Shown here: piece by piece, positions 27,331 through 40,800 of the stretch | How the letters are laid out: each line of letters opens with the position of its first letter | Numbering within the stretch: position 1 is the stretch's first letter | Assembly: GCA_036937835.1 (NCBI GenBank) | Contig: CM072874.1 | Location: 19,064,501-19,128,500, forward strand | Direction of reading: 5' to 3' | From: Pampus argenteus | Lineage: Eukaryota > Chordata > Actinopteri > Scombriformes > Stromateidae | Length of the DNA stretch: 64,000 nt | Position numbers and translations under genes: made by a program | The notes under the pieces: generated by a model | The model's input: the letters and a program-made list of their open reading frames with translations, nothing else | The model's database searches: none | What the model was told of the DNA's origin: nothing

Positions 27331-30300
27331 AAAAAGTTTGTTTTGTCGTTGCATTGAGGAGCATCTGCAGGAAAAAAAGAGAGAACATCTTATAGAAACG
27401 TCTATGCTGTGTTTTAATGAAAAAGTACAATTCTGAGAAACAAGATGGGTTTTGATTTGCATCTTTATTTCTCTGAGTAGGGTTGAGGAATGCTTTGAAA
27501 TATCTTTGAGCATCAAAGGATTCGCATGTTGTCTACATTACTTCCACATGTCAGGAGTCGTACACAAAGTGCACGGTGCGATTATTGATTGCTTTGCGTG
27601 TATTACAATGCTAGCTCTGAATTCTGTTTAATGTGCGTTAACATTGTGGGAATACATGATTGATAGGACAAACTACACACAGTGAAAGGTGGAAGTACAC
27701 ATGTCCATACTAATCCATGTTAGCAGTACCACCAATGTTTCAATGGTCTATGCTGTGTGTTAACCGTGTGGGATTTGTCAGTGTGTGTGAGTGTTAAGTG
27801 TGCGTGTGGGGCTCCCTCTATCAATCAGGTAGGGCCTGGCCCTGCTGCTGAAAGGGGGCTACAGTGGGCCACCCATCCAGTCAGCCGCTCTGGGGAGATC
27901 CAATGTCCTTAGTGCTTTAATGCACTCCAGATGTCCCTTCAGCACAGAGAGAGAGGAGGGGGGGGGGCACAGAGGGAGAATGCGGGGCTGTTAGTACCTC
28001 GGAGCAGACCTCGATCTGGACTGTAGCTCTGCTTTGTCAAACACTCTCCTCGGGGGTGGGGGTGGGGGGTTGCTGTTGATGCACCTGCAGTTTTGCGTTT
28101 TGGTGACTGTTTAAAAGAGTTATTTCCCCCATTTAAATTCATTCTGTTAATTCATTCTCAGTCTCTGGAATAAGTGTGTATACGTGTTTGTGGCTTTGTC
28201 TTCTTTGCCTGTTTCTGCTCTGCTCCTGTAAACCATTTTTCTCATGGTTGGTTGTTTGGTCCTCTTACTTCTCCTCTACCTCCAGCTTAACCTTGCACTC
28301 TCTCCGTTTCCCCCTCGTCTTCCCTACCTGCAAACATCTATGTCTTCAAATCCCTTTTCTTTCCCACTCTCACATTTATTTTGAACTCTCTCCACCACAC
28401 ATCCTTCTCTTTACATTGTGCCCCCTCAGCCTGTGTCTATACCTCTGCTGTCCACCTCTCTGTCCGTCCTCCCCTGCCACACATGCGCCACACCTCTCCC
28501 CGCGGCATTTCAGAGGAAATTTAATATGGGTTTGTTTGGTGTTTCCAAGAATTCCATTCGGCTGCCGACTCTATGCCCCCCGACACTAAGACAAACAGAG
28601 GCTGTCCAGCCAAGAGCAGCAAACACCACTGGTGTTGGCCTCATTATTTGGTCTTCACATTTCAGACGACTCCAGCTTAACTTTATTTTCTGTTTGTTCC
28701 CTTTTGCCGGATTTTTTTTTTGTCTAGGTAGCTTCAGTTTTGAGTCTGCTGTACCTACATGTGCAGAAATATGTGAAGTCATCCATAAAAAAGGCATCCA
28801 TATAGAAGAGGATGCCTACAGGGAGCATTTGACAGCTTTTTATGTTACCTAGAGATGGAAACAATTATGACAAAAATTATTCAGATATAAAAATTCATAA
28901 AAATGAACAAAATTTAAGCATATAAGCTCTAGACAAAAAAAACATTGAGAAATGTATCAGTTTACACTAGTTGGTCAGTGCAACATAAAGCTGATTGAAT
29001 ATTAAAGCACACCCTCGACAGAAACTGACAAACTGAAGGAAGGGACTGTCTCTAAAGTTCATGCAACATAGTCTGAACATTTGTTTTCTCATTTTATCAC
29101 AGCAACATCAAAGATATTTTATTTTTACCTGGGCCTCTGCCATTATATACACAACCTCTAGTTTTTAAAGAAAAATCATGCGATGTGGTCCAGTGCAATT
29201 CCCCACCCATCTACCTCCTGTTCTATCATCACTATTCATTTCCACATGAATCATTAACAGTTCCACAGTTGTGATTGACTGACTGAGACTCACTGTTTTG
29301 AGGGTGGCCTTAACATACAAATCATGCTGTATTATTAGATGAATATAGGTATATGGTAAAAGTATTATATTATATTGTATAATGAACAGTTTAGCCTATA
29401 CATTAGGACAGTATAAATGTCAGTTGAACAACAGTCACCTTAAGTAATATCTCAACAACAGGTTGTTGTGAAGTACAATCAGTATTAATCATTTTTATGA
29501 TATACAGATATAGCTTTTATTGGAACATGGATGACCTTGGCTAGCTCTGGCCGCATGTATCATATCTACTACTGCGACCAAGTTTCCAGATATCACCTCT
29601 CCACTCCCTGCTCCGCATGCTCAAAGAGTCTGAGCTGTCATTACCCCGGCTGGACTCTTCAATTCAGACCTGTTATACATACCAGTCTGCTCAGTCATCC
29701 TCTGCTTCTGTCTAACAGACTTCTACCCGCCTGCCTTGTCCCGCCAAGGCAAACTCACCTCCCTCCCGTCCACAACCAGAGCTCTGCTGACACTCAAGTG
29801 GCTAACACTACCCACACACACACACACACACACGCGCATAGAGAGAGACAGAGCCACCCACCTGCTAATCCCCTTCTCATTAATCCCCCACCACTCTACT
29901 CAAATATTCCCTTCTGCTGATCTCATTGTGAGGGTGTGTGTGTGTGTGTGTGTGTGTGAGTAGTGCAACAGGGCCTTCTGCAGATGCCTGGGTCCATTTA
30001 AAGTGATATTGCACTTTTCGGCACATGCACACCTTCACAGGAGTCTGATCAGCTTTTCTGATCAGCTCTTAATGAGTTACTGATAATCGCACATGTTCAT
30101 CTACTCGTGTAAAAGGCAGATCCAGGACAAACAGAAACTATTATTACCATGGGAATCATTTCCTGTTGTCTGCAAATGTTTTGGAGGTATACATTTATTA
30201 GTTAAGTAAAGAATTTGGAGCTGAGCATGGTAGCATATAGCAGCCAGTTTAAGCTCCTGCATTAATATGTGCATTTGAAACATTTCAGCTTCTCTAGAGA

Positions 30301-30388
30301 TGGATACCAAATAACCAATTCAATAGCTCATCTTGAGTTGTGTGTTAATTTCAAATACTCAAGCTGAATTCACACAGTCGCCTGTATA

Positions 30389-30393
<5 letters not shown>

Positions 30394-30434
<41 letters not shown>
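30394..30434. repeat. (TA)n(GA)n microsatellite
   Basis: About 16 TA units followed by GA units. Confidence 0.95.
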
Positions 30435-32280
30435 CCTAATAAACTCATTCTATGTACCAGAAAACCATAAATGTGGCCTCTACTAATGTTATCTGAAGCT
30501 TCTCTTCCTGAGGCATGCGTACACCTGAACCAACATGACTTTTTGATTTCCATGGTGTGCATTAGCTGTGTTCCCATGGTAACATTCACCCTATTTATGT
30601 ATGCCGTTCTATTCGTGATTTAGATATTAAGATGTTCTCAACTCAAAGTGTTAAGGGGATATTGGAATGATATTGTTAGTATGCTAATAAACAGGCATGC
30701 TCAACCTTACATACTAAATGCTAAAATGTTTACATGGCAGCAGTAGGCATATTAATGTATTTTGCTCCAAGCAAAGCTCCTAAATAAGTGCATCTTAGAT
30801 GAAGTTGAGGAAAGTTTTAACGTAGAGCTGAGCCTGATGAACTGAGTCTGAGATATCAGAGGATAAACTCTCTGGCGCCACCCTCAGGCTCAAGTAATGG
30901 ATCTAAAAACAGCAAACAAACAAAGTGCTTTCGTTGCCTGAACCTAACCACATGCGGGATATGAACTTTGTACAAAAATACAGCGTTTCCTTCACTCAAA
31001 GAACACATAATCTAGCCAGCAAAATCCTTTCCTTCAACATTTATTTATTTGGCAAAACAAATTAGTAACATAATTTCCAGGAAACAAGGTTCGACATTAA
31101 TTCTAAAACATCAGAGGATAAACTTTCTGGTGCCAACCTCAGGACAAAACGTACAATCTATGCCCAGAAAGTAATGAGGCCATAAGAACAGGTAGCAGTG
31201 AAAACATTAACAGGCTTGGAGTTTCCCTGGTAACACTAGTTCACAATGTTTCAAGTCTGTCTTAAAACAACAGTCAGGTGTCCAAATGAACATTGAAGCA
31301 GGTTTATCTTGCTGTAATTATTCTTCCTGTTCTCTTCAGGAAAACTGCATTGCCAAAGTTTGAATTGAGAACTTTATGCATTGAAGCATGCAACGAACTG
31401 GACTGTATAATTTATCATGTACAGAGTTAAATGTTAAAGTGAATAAGCCACCCTGCCTCTCGTGTCATTTGCTTGTCATTCACGTCGCCCCACCAGTAGC
31501 TAAAGTTGTTCCAGAGTGACACGGATGACACTCACTCACTGTGATAAGGAGGTATCCATTTAAAAAAAAAAAAAAAAAAGGAGCCTCGCAGATGCAACGG
31601 CAGATAAACTGTACAATGTATGTGGTAGCAAACATGACGAGGACGAGAACAGGACGAGGAGGACTGAAGTGGTGGGGGAGGGACGAGAAGAGTGAGGAGC
31701 AAAGCAAAGCGTCTGGATATGATTCAGCAGGGAAACTCTTATAGATTACATTTCCTCTCCGTGAGCTTGGCCGTTCCAATTTCAGCTTGAATTTTTCTAC
31801 CTTCAGTGTTCTGATGGTTATCAGCTTAGCGGAGGAAATGCTCCGTGTGTGTGTGTGTGTGCGTGTCGGCCCCACACCATCTTTCAACATCAAAATGCTT
31901 TAGCTGCTATTCTTGGAGTTGGCTGAATGCATCTGAATGGATAATAAGGTACATGCAAGTGGACATGTGAATGTGTTGCTTACATATTCCATTTAAAAAC
32001 CTCAATGAATCTTTGGTAGAGGAAAGACCACGGCTTGAATAAAACACCACTTTACATCTTCTATATACTTAGACTTAATAAAGCTTTACACCCCAAATGT
32101 ACCAATGGCTATTTCTCCAATCATCTGGATCGGGATGTAAACACTACACATACCACTCTCTCCAGCAGCTAAAATAAGTATTTATATAATAACCATGTAT
32201 CACATGAGTATTTGTAGGTGAAATGGGTGAAAAGAGTAGAGTTTTATATTATTGGACTTATAATAATAACATTTCACTGT

Positions 32281-32600
32281 TTAAAGGTTTAAAGGGGACA
32301 TATTCTGCACATTTCCAGGTCAATATTTTTATCCTGGGTCTTTACTAAAATTTCTTTGCCTTATTTATAGTTAAAACTCCTTAATTAACTTACACTGTTC
32401 CTTTATGCAGCCCTACAGTTCAACTTCTGTCTCAAACAGAGCGTTTTAGCTCCTGTCTCTTTAAGACCCCTCCTCCCGATGAGCCCACTCTGTTCTGATT
32501 GGTCTGATTCCAGACGCTTGCAGGCTGCTCTGGAGCTGCTACATAAACAAACGATGGTAGTAGGATTTCACTTGTTTTTTCCTTATTTATCCTACGTGTT
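32281..32600. repeat. dispersed teleost DNA-type repeat
   Basis: 'aaaggggacatattctgcac', 'atttccaggtcaatattttt', 'cctttatgcagcccta', 'ttttagctcctgtctcttta' and 'gttctgattggtc' together match a very common fish repeat with the 'GGGACATATTATGCAC...CTGTCTCTTTAAGGCCCC...TTCTGATTGGTC' pattern. Confidence 0.65.
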
Positions 32601-32810
32601 CAAACAGAAGTCACATCCCAAGTATGAGTGTTTATGGACACGCGTGATGAGCTAATGGCATAGAAAAGTTCATGGCAGCTGAAACCTTTGTCTTACTGTG
32701 TGCATACTGTACATTCACCTCAGGTTTTAAAACTTTGACCATGTTTGCATGACAGAGTATAGAAATCCCATGAAAGGACAAAACTACCACTTTCTCAATG
32801 AAACTTTTAT

Positions 32811-33330
32811 GACCGTATTTTTTGGGCCATAAGGCGCATTTGATTATAAGACGCATCTGATTATAAGGCGCAATAAGCGAAAACAAAACGCGTGTCAGAT
32901 AGGTCGAACTTTATTCAACTAATTTACAGCAACTCTCAGTTGTAGGTTAACACAAAAATACAAGTTTAAGTGGGCGATTTCCGCATCAAATATGTGATCC
33001 CTCTCAACATTGTTCAGTTTTAACACAAAAATATAAAACTGTTGATCAGAGTTTAACAGTTGGGTGATTTTAGGATCCAGCAGCCCGGATCCCTCTCGTC
33101 ATTATCCGAGTCAGTCTCGTTGCTGTCACCGGGCTGTTCAGTGATGATTCCGGCCTCTGCGAGGCTCCTGACTCGCGGAGTAATACGTTATTAGCCGTAA
33201 TGTGTACAACATAAAATCGGTTTGAGGTTAGTAAACACAACCAAAGGTCATACATAAGGTGCACTGTTGATTTTTGAGAAAATGTAATGATTTTAGATGC
33301 GCCTTATAGTCCGGAAAAATACAGTATTTT
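32811..33330. mobile_element. MITE / hAT-like non-autonomous element with TIRs
   Basis: The left end 'ccgtattttttgggccataa' plus 'ggcgcat' and the right end, whose reverse complement reads 'ctgtatttttccggactata' plus 'aggcgcat', form about 28-base imperfect terminal inverted repeats. Just inside the left end, 'gattataag(g/a)cgca' is tandemly repeated. This is the 'CCGTATTTTCCGGACTATAAGGCGCA' family common in vertebrates and other animals. No transposase frame is present. An exact target-site duplication is not clear. Confidence 0.7.
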
Positions 33331-33495
33331 TTCATCTAGCACCATCTTTAGGTGCTGTGGTAAACATGGTAACAAATACACCTAAACAACACGTTTGAGT
33401 TGTCACTGCAAGCCTGTTGCTAACGGTGATGTTAGCAGCTAGCTGAGAGCTCTGCTGTGCCTAGTACAGCCTCACAGAGCCATTAGCATGAATGC
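33331..33495. repeat. fragment of a dispersed teleost repeat (same family as 37603-37860)
   Basis: 'ttttttcatctagcaccatc', 'gatgttagcagctagct' and 'gctgtgcctagtacagcctc' match the 'CATCTAGCGCCATCATCAGG...GCCTAAGTACAGCCTCACAGAGC' fish repeat, with its middle missing. Confidence 0.6.
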
Positions 33496-36400
33496 AATTA
33501 TTAAAAAAAAGAATTCTTGGTAGTTTTTGGAAAACATTACTGAAACTGGAGTAAATAGTGCATTTGTTTGGGGACTCTGCAATGCTTTTGGTGCACTACT
33601 GAATATTTAACAGGATAATGTAAGTTAGGTTGACTCAAAATAAACTACAGCGCCCATGTTCATTATTATGAAGGAACATGAAGCACAGTGCAATGGTATG
33701 GCTCATTTGGACAGCAGTAGAATTCTATGGCACAGAGAAATAAGATATATCAGGCACAATTGATTAATTATTGATTTTAGTCTTCTCATTGTACTTGTTG
33801 ACAAAAATAAAAACATAGAATTTCACCAGACGTATCTTTTAATAAATATGGCTTGAGATCAACGTTCCGATAGGTGCCATCTCATCCATGCTTCTTTGAG
33901 CCTTTTGCACCATACAGACGCTGTTGCAGTGCTATTTCTGTTGGTGAAGGGGAGCGCAATGTTGGCACTCCCACCCCCTTTCCCAAGAGTGTGTGTACAT
34001 CTGCGTGTATGAGTGTGTGTGTATGTTTGTTTTAGGAAATGATGCAGCACCAGTTTGTGTAAATTTATCCACGACAGAGTTGAAACAAAAATAAGTTAAG
34101 CAGGTCTTGAGAACCATTTGGTCACCACGTGAAATGGTTGCCATGTGTGGGTTGTACATATAGCGGTGCATGTCCCATGTTCTTATTCTGAAATATGTAT
34201 ATTTTTTATGTAGGAGGACTGAGGAGTGTGCTTCAGCCTACTGAGAGGTAACAAACCTCCATGATGGCATATTGGAGCCAATGGGACGCGGGTTTTTACA
34301 TTAATGAGTTCTCATTCGATCTTGGCATTTTATTTTGCGCAAGGGAAAAGCCAACAGCCATGAGGATTCCTGTACTAATTAGAGGGATTATCGATTATTG
34401 TTACGTGACACAGTAATCTACTATATATAATATATATATCTTAAGTATTTTATGTCGTATGCATCGTTAAACATTTTTGTGATCACTTCTGGCATTTTAC
34501 TCCTTGATTCCAATGGCACAATGAAAAAAAAACATTTTTAGACAGCTCTCTATATATAGAAGTTGCCTAAATTAATATTTAAATGTATTTAATGCAGTTA
34601 CACCATTAACATCAAGCAACATCACGCTGCAAAAACCAGGTATAAACATGTTCTTAGTACAATCCCACCAAACGTGCGAAAGAAAGCAGCGTTTTTAGAC
34701 AAAATGCTAAAAATCAGCCTTGATGATTACAGATCGTACGATCATTCTTTCCATCTTATATGTTTAGCCTCTTCAGACAAAAAAGAAAAAAAAAAACTTG
34801 CCTCATTATAATAAAGGCTTTTAGCTATGCTAATAAGGTTATTTGCATGCAAACCAGCTGTCCTTGGGGAATTACAAAAATGTTCTACTGTACTGTAATT
34901 TTAACTCCTATCCTTTTTAACTTGAGACTTTAATCTAATTTTTAAAAGCAGGAAGGAACACAATCAAACCAGAATCTGTAATATCCAAACAAACATTTGC
35001 ATAAATACAAAGAAAACAAGAATTGCAGTCTGATTGGACCACTGACGCTATTGTCAGCAGTTCGAAAGGAAGCGATGGATCTTGGAAACTGTCATACCCA
35101 AGGGAAATCCACATGTCTTCATTATGGCTGTGGGGTATATTTGAATATGTGAAGAATGTTCATTAAGAATTTCAGTGTGAAAGAATAAACTGGAAAGGTT
35201 AGATTTAAAATTCAAGCATAAAATGTCATTGAAAACCGATAAGGACCAGTCAGGAGAACGTTTTGAGAGAGAAGAGGAAAACGGCAAAGAACTCAATGTT
35301 CTTCATGAAACTAACATTGTGTTGACAAGGATGATGGGTTTTGAATAAGTAAGAGTAAATATATTATTTTCCTCTCGCTGAGCTGCTGAGGCTGATGTTG
35401 CCTTGTGTAGAATATAATCTTATGAGGCCATAACAAATTCTGAACACACCAATTTGTTTTTTTTGCCGACTCTAGCTTGTGATCATTTAATTAGCTGTCC
35501 CTTTTCAATAGCCAGGTCGACAACGGTGTGTTGATTTTGTGTAAAACTTTTCAATGAGCGTGCGTGTGGCTGAGTCACGTCTTTGTTGTTGTATGTAACA
35601 CCTTGCTCTGTATCCCTTGCTGTCGTATTTGACATAGGTAAAGTAACATCGAGCCGCTTCCAGAACACCGTAGAGACATGAAATCACATACAGACTTCTT
35701 CTTTCACCCCCTGAGACGAAACCTTTCAAACAACAGCCTACATCAATCCGCCACTTTTTGATCTTGGCTGAACCCAGAGTTAACAATGTCCACAACAATG
35801 GTGAAACGTCCTTCACTGAGCTTCAAATCCATGCCTCATCTACCTTGTGGGCGAGGATGAGTCCAATCAACAAGAGCAGATGAATAAATGATACTAGTAT
35901 GAATTGTAAGTGTGGGCTGGTGTGGAGCAGGGTGTTGCGAGGCTGGGTGGAGGGAGTGCTGCTGGCTCAGGTTAATGAGGTGGTCTGGGAGTGAGGACTG
36001 GGTCCTGGCTACAGTGTGTGTGGAGTTTGCTGTAGCCTGGGGGGGATTTGTAGCCTGAAGACCACTGGTAAGACTCTCTTTGCCTCCGGCTGTGTATGCA
36101 CTCGTGCCTTTAAGTGTGCACACATACATTCGTATGCATGTGTGCTTGCGTGTTACAGAGAGAGACAGTGTGTGTGTGTGTGTGAGTGATATTGCCCTCA
36201 GGATGACACATGTTGAAGCTTTGCGGTCATGTGTTTAGTGTTGGCATTTGTGCATTAATATACATGTCTGCGTTTGCATGCGCGCCTGTTCCTACGTGTA
36301 TGAGGAGTGTTTTTTTTTGCTCTGAACTGTGTTTTTCGATTTCTGTATTGAGTCCGACCACAAATGTGTACACAGGGTCCCCCTCCCCTGTCCCTCTCTC

Positions 36401-37139
36401 ATTACCATTCTGCCCTTCCCTCCACAATTTCACTCAACGCCATCAAGGCCTCGCCTCCTGGTGTTTGCATTGTAAATCAGGCCTTACAATAAGGCGATGA
36501 TTAGATCCCACTCATATTCAAAAACACCTGATTTATTTATTCATCTTCCTCTCTTGCAGGGCATCAAGATGCATAATATCTGACCAAGGTGACATACCCA
36601 CTTCCAAATGTTATTCATTGCATTTGCAGGTCAACCTCCTAACCAACAAACTCAAACAGGACAGATTAAATGAGATTTTGATGGGAGGATGTGCAAACGA
36701 CAGCTTCTCTGCTCCTTCCTTCCACAGAAGAATCATTCAGCTGCTTCTCTCCTCCATGCATGTATACATGTAAGATCAGATCATGTATCAGAGTGGGTTA
36801 AAGTGCTGCAATCTGTTACCGGTTCAACATTTGGGGAGTGGGTTTGAATCTAGCATTTGGTGTAAAGCTGTGATACATTGACTCTGCTTTCATGAATATG
36901 AAGGAGATATTATTTATGGAAAGCTTTAGGAATCTGAGAAGCGGATCCAATTGATCACAAGTTAAGTCAGAAAAGCCTTTGCACTGTTGTTGTTTTGGTT
37001 TTTAAGAAATTGGCATCATGGGGATTGGTCTGATTTCTCCCAGACTATCCTTGTGAGATTTTTTGATCATTTTTTCTAATCATTTCTGTGGGTAATGTAA
37101 GCAATTGGACGTACATGGTTCTGAGAGGCTTTTACTAGT
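33496..37139. other. non-coding stretch
   Basis: No coding exon is evident. Contents: AT-rich sequence, a short palindromic TA patch near 34421-34438, an octamer-like ATTTGCAT at 34841-34848, a GT tract near 36169-36184, and a possible short 5'UTR exon at 36560-36588 (splice-like borders only). Confidence 0.5.
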
Positions 37140-37303
37140 TTGTTAAAAACATGGGTTTTTTGGTGGGCAAGCTTTTCCTCACTAGAATCGAGGGTCTAAG
37201 GACAGAGGGTGTCACTCCCTGTACAGATTGTAAAGCCCTCTGAGACAAATGTATTTTGTGATTTTGGGCTATATAAATAAAATTTGATTTGATTTGATTT
37301 GAT
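37140..37303 (+). mobile_element. 3' end of an L2-like LINE or SINE
   Basis: 'ggtctaaggacagagggtgt', 'gattgtaaagccctctgaga' and 'ttttgggctatataaataaa', then a (TTTGA)n tail, is the standard 3' end of fish L2-clade retroposons. It points along the + strand. No ORF portion is attached. Confidence 0.75.
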
Positions 37304-37438
37304 CAACAAAAACATCAATACTACGTAAAATACATGAATATAAACGTAAATATCAGCACGGTTTTTTCTGTGTTCTAGTCATTGGATCAGTGTTTTAATG
37401 AGTCAGTTTAAATGAGAATACATAAAACTAGGTCAATT

Positions 37439-37464
37439 AAAAAAAAAAAAAAAAAAAAAAAAAA
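37439..37464. repeat. poly-A run
   Basis: Twenty-six consecutive A's. Confidence 0.97.
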
Positions 37465-37602
37465 CGGGTAACATCGACACCCAAAAACCACCTAGAATGC
37501 CGAAAACACAAAGACAATAACAATAAAAAAGTGTTTTTGGATTCAATAGCAGCATAGCATGACGGTCATCCCACCTCATTGGCTCACGTGGATTTGCACA
37601 AA

Positions 37603-37860
37603 ATGTTATTCATAGTTCCCAGAGGATGCATCCTAATGACTTTGATGATCCTCCGACTTTTCCTCTAACGCCAACATTTTTGGTTTTGATTAAAATGTCT
37701 CAACAACTGTCGGTTGGATTGCCTTGACATTTGGTACATTCATATCCTCCTCAGGATTAATTTGAACAACTTTTTTATTTAGCGCCATCACCAGGTCAAA
37801 CTGTATACTTTGCCCAATACTTTGCTTTACAACCAAATACTGAGTATAACTATACTGCTT
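37603..37860. repeat. dispersed teleost repeat
   Basis: 'agaggatgcatcctaatgac', 'aaaatgtctcaacaactgtc', 'ttggattgccttgacatttg' and 'tagcgccatcaccaggtcaa' form an almost complete central part of a common fish repeat. It is the same family as the fragment at 33331-33495. Confidence 0.7.
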
Positions 37861-40800
37861 CTATTACTACTCTCATATATTCGTGTTAACATTCAGGGTT
37901 GTGAACACACACCCTCTCCACCCTCTCATGACCCATGTTTGGTTCAGTAGGAGAGTGAGTTGAGTTGTGTTCAGGAGTACAGAACATCACAGTCTCAGTC
38001 TCATCAAACAGCCGACTCTAACGTGGTTATTTTCAGTTTTACATGTGAGGATTGAATCCATTACCTGAGTTCTACAGCTTCTGTAACACCTCCGTTCACT
38101 GCTTCGTAAGTCTGATGCTGCTTAGGGTGAGGCGCTGATAATTCTACATGAGAGGGACACGTTGTTTCTTAGCACAGGTGTTTTAGTAAACTTGTGCGAA
38201 ACCCCTGCCAGGTCACAATCTGGAGTGCAAGAACTCTTCTCCACGATGCTGTTTTCTGTGTTTAAATCACACGGAGGATCAATCTTCTTTATTTTTTATT
38301 ACTTTGGTTTGTTGCAGGAAGCGTTTCCATTCTACATTACACATTACATATATTCACCATCAAACCAAAGCAGACAAGAAAAGCTTCAGATATGGTTGAA
38401 ATGCTGAGGCCAGAGGCAGTGATCACATCATATGTGACCAGATATGGATTTTCATTTCAATGCCGGTGGTAAACAGTGTGAAAGTGCAGCTACGCCACTG
38501 ACTAACCTTACATCAATACAGCAGAGGCCCATTCTATGCCTGGGAATTGTTGGAAAATTGAATGTTGAATAGGAGTGTTTCTTACTGCACAGAATCCAAT
38601 GAAAGAGTACAAGTGCCTCCAATCCAAATTCACAGAAACCTTTGATGTTTCTTGGAATAATTTTATGCCTACTTCTCATTTTCCATTTTATGCTGGCTTT
38701 TGAATTTTGATTGCGACTACAGGCACTTTTCAATTGATATGCATTATGAACTCTGTAATAATTCAAAGGCCTTTGTTGAGGAACAAACATGTCATTTGTC
38801 TTCAAAATTAATTTTTACCACACACTGTGTAACTGTACACATTTGGTGAGTTCAGAGAGTGGTCGTCTCCTTTTTCAAGATGTTAAAGGAAAGATTTGAA
38901 ATTATTTTGTTTATTGAAATTAAAAGTCTTTTTGTTGCCATTTGTATGGCATGTGTTTGTGTGCATGTTATGTGTGTATATTTATGGATGCACGTTCGCC
39001 TGCTTAAACTTGGCTTTTGGTGGCTGGTTCCTTCGAGGGATGGCGAAACTTGAGAGGCCGCCTAAAATACAACGCAGTAATTGGAATTGGTTTATCTTCA
39101 GTCTCATCAATTAATGTGCAATTTTCCATTTAATCACTAACACGCTCGCTGCATTTGCAATTAAAATGAGGACTGATAACAGAAGATGCCTTTCAGCTGA
39201 TACCAGTTGAAATGAGAACAGAAACCAGAAGACGCAATCAGTACACAAAATGAGTCGCAGAGACATGCACATGGCACACGAACAAGTGTGAACACACATA
39301 CGCACGCATACGCAACTCACACTAGCAAAGTATGACATGCTAAAACATGCAGATTTGCAGCTAAAACCCCAAATTAGAGCTCATCAATGAAACTAAACCA
39401 CCATTTAGAGTCAGAATTTTGGCAGCACTGATGGACTCGGATGCCAGTCAAATTGTCTTTGACTCTTCCTGACGTTGCCAGGGTCTGGGTCTGAGTGGGG
39501 GAGGAGCTCAGCGGTGGGGAATGTCTGTCATGTATTGTCCTGATTCTGAAGAAGTGGATCAGATGTTCACATCATCCTGTCTAGCACCAGGAACCTGAAA
39601 AGTACCCAAAGAGAGACTTTTCATTTGAGGAGTGCAGGGCTCAACACACAGATGTGTGAGATGACAGGTTTATACTGCTGTAAAAGGTTTCATTCATGCT
39701 AGAATTAACCACACAGCTGAATGAACAATTGCATTAATGGTCATTGCTCTTAATGGTCTGTTTTCATTTTGTATAACATCAATGAATGGTATTCCTTTTA
39801 TATTTCCTTGGCATTCTTGTAAAACATATTATAGGATTATTATAGTTCTTTTTCATCAGGCCATAACCTCACAGCTCAGAGTTACATACTGCAAATCCTT
39901 AGCTTTAGTGGTCAGGAGGATTTACTGCACATTTTTATTTCCTGAGGCGGCAGCTCTGAACGGATGCTGCAAACAGCGGAGAGATTTTCCTCAGATGTTC
40001 CAGTTCCATTTCACTAGCTCATAATCAAACGTTTTTCCTCCAGGTCAATATCATTCAGTCCAACACAAGACCACACAATGTTTTATGTGGCATTATATGG
40101 CATTTTACAGATATGTTCAGTGGCTCAAGGTATCTAGCGAACATTTGGATGGTAAAGAAATGTTGATTTGACGGTCCGCACCAGAGTTTTGGGCACCAAG
40201 TTGAACACTACAGTGTCAGTTTCAATCAAAGAGATCAGAACTTTGAATTTATATGATAAAGAAAACAGTGTTGTTTGATGAATAAAGCATTTATTAAAGT
40301 TTACCCTCACATTTATTAAAACACCCCTTCCCCTCGGGTCAAATGAGTAATTTACAGAACATTTTCATGCAGTGTATACACATAGGTTATATGTAGCTTC
40401 AGGATGAAGCACCTGCTGTGCTTGCCTATAGTAAGTTGGGGTGATGGTGGGGGGTCTATGTGTGTGTGTGTGTGTGAGTGTGTGTAATGTACCCCTGAAC
40501 CAATTAGCTCCTTCAGTAGGAGTGGGGGCGATGGTTACAGCGGTGTTCCGCAGGGTACAGCCCTCAGCCCTGTGGGGTCCCGGCCAATAGCAATTAGCCT
40601 TCCGACAAGAGCCCTAATTAGCCCTCTTGATTGGCTTGGTAACAGCGCAACAACAACACCAGCAGCCAACACATAGAGACGACCAAGGTGACTCCACTAC
40701 GGTGCGTTGCTTTAAAGCCAACTGTAATTAGCAAACAAGCATGGCAGTCTGTAATTGGTAAACAAGTAGTTGGGTTTGTTTGCGGTGTCATTATGAACCT

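Larger units (their letters stand above)
24870..32280. other. non-coding stretch
   Basis: No exon was recognised. Contents: (GT)n near 25433-25448; a candidate conserved block at 26935-27330; a G10 run near 27958-27967; CA and GT tracts at 29813-29832 and 29933-29957; (TA)16 followed by (GA)n at 30394-30434; a 33-base direct repeat at 30856-30888 and 31111-31143; poly-A at 31562-31579; and (GT)n near 31845-31860. Confidence 0.55.

Noticed and set aside
28176..28852. Overlapping 137- and 144-codon + strand open frames
   Set aside because: Pyrimidine-rich DNA lowers stop frequency. The products are Leu/Ser/Cys/Pro-rich without motifs, and no splice structure is convincing.
32821..32890. Short tandem 'gattataag' units considered as a CRISPR-like array
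   Set aside because: They are subterminal repeats of a vertebrate TIR element; no regular spacers, and CRISPR is not expected in a fish genome.
33060..33190. CpG-rich segment as a possible pknox2 promoter
   Set aside because: It lies inside the hAT/MITE-like element and is better explained as transposon sequence.
36780..36862. tRNA-like A/B-box pattern ('gggttaaagtgctg' and 'gggtttgaatct')
   Set aside because: No cloverleaf can be drawn and the spacing is off. At most a decayed SINE head, so not listed.
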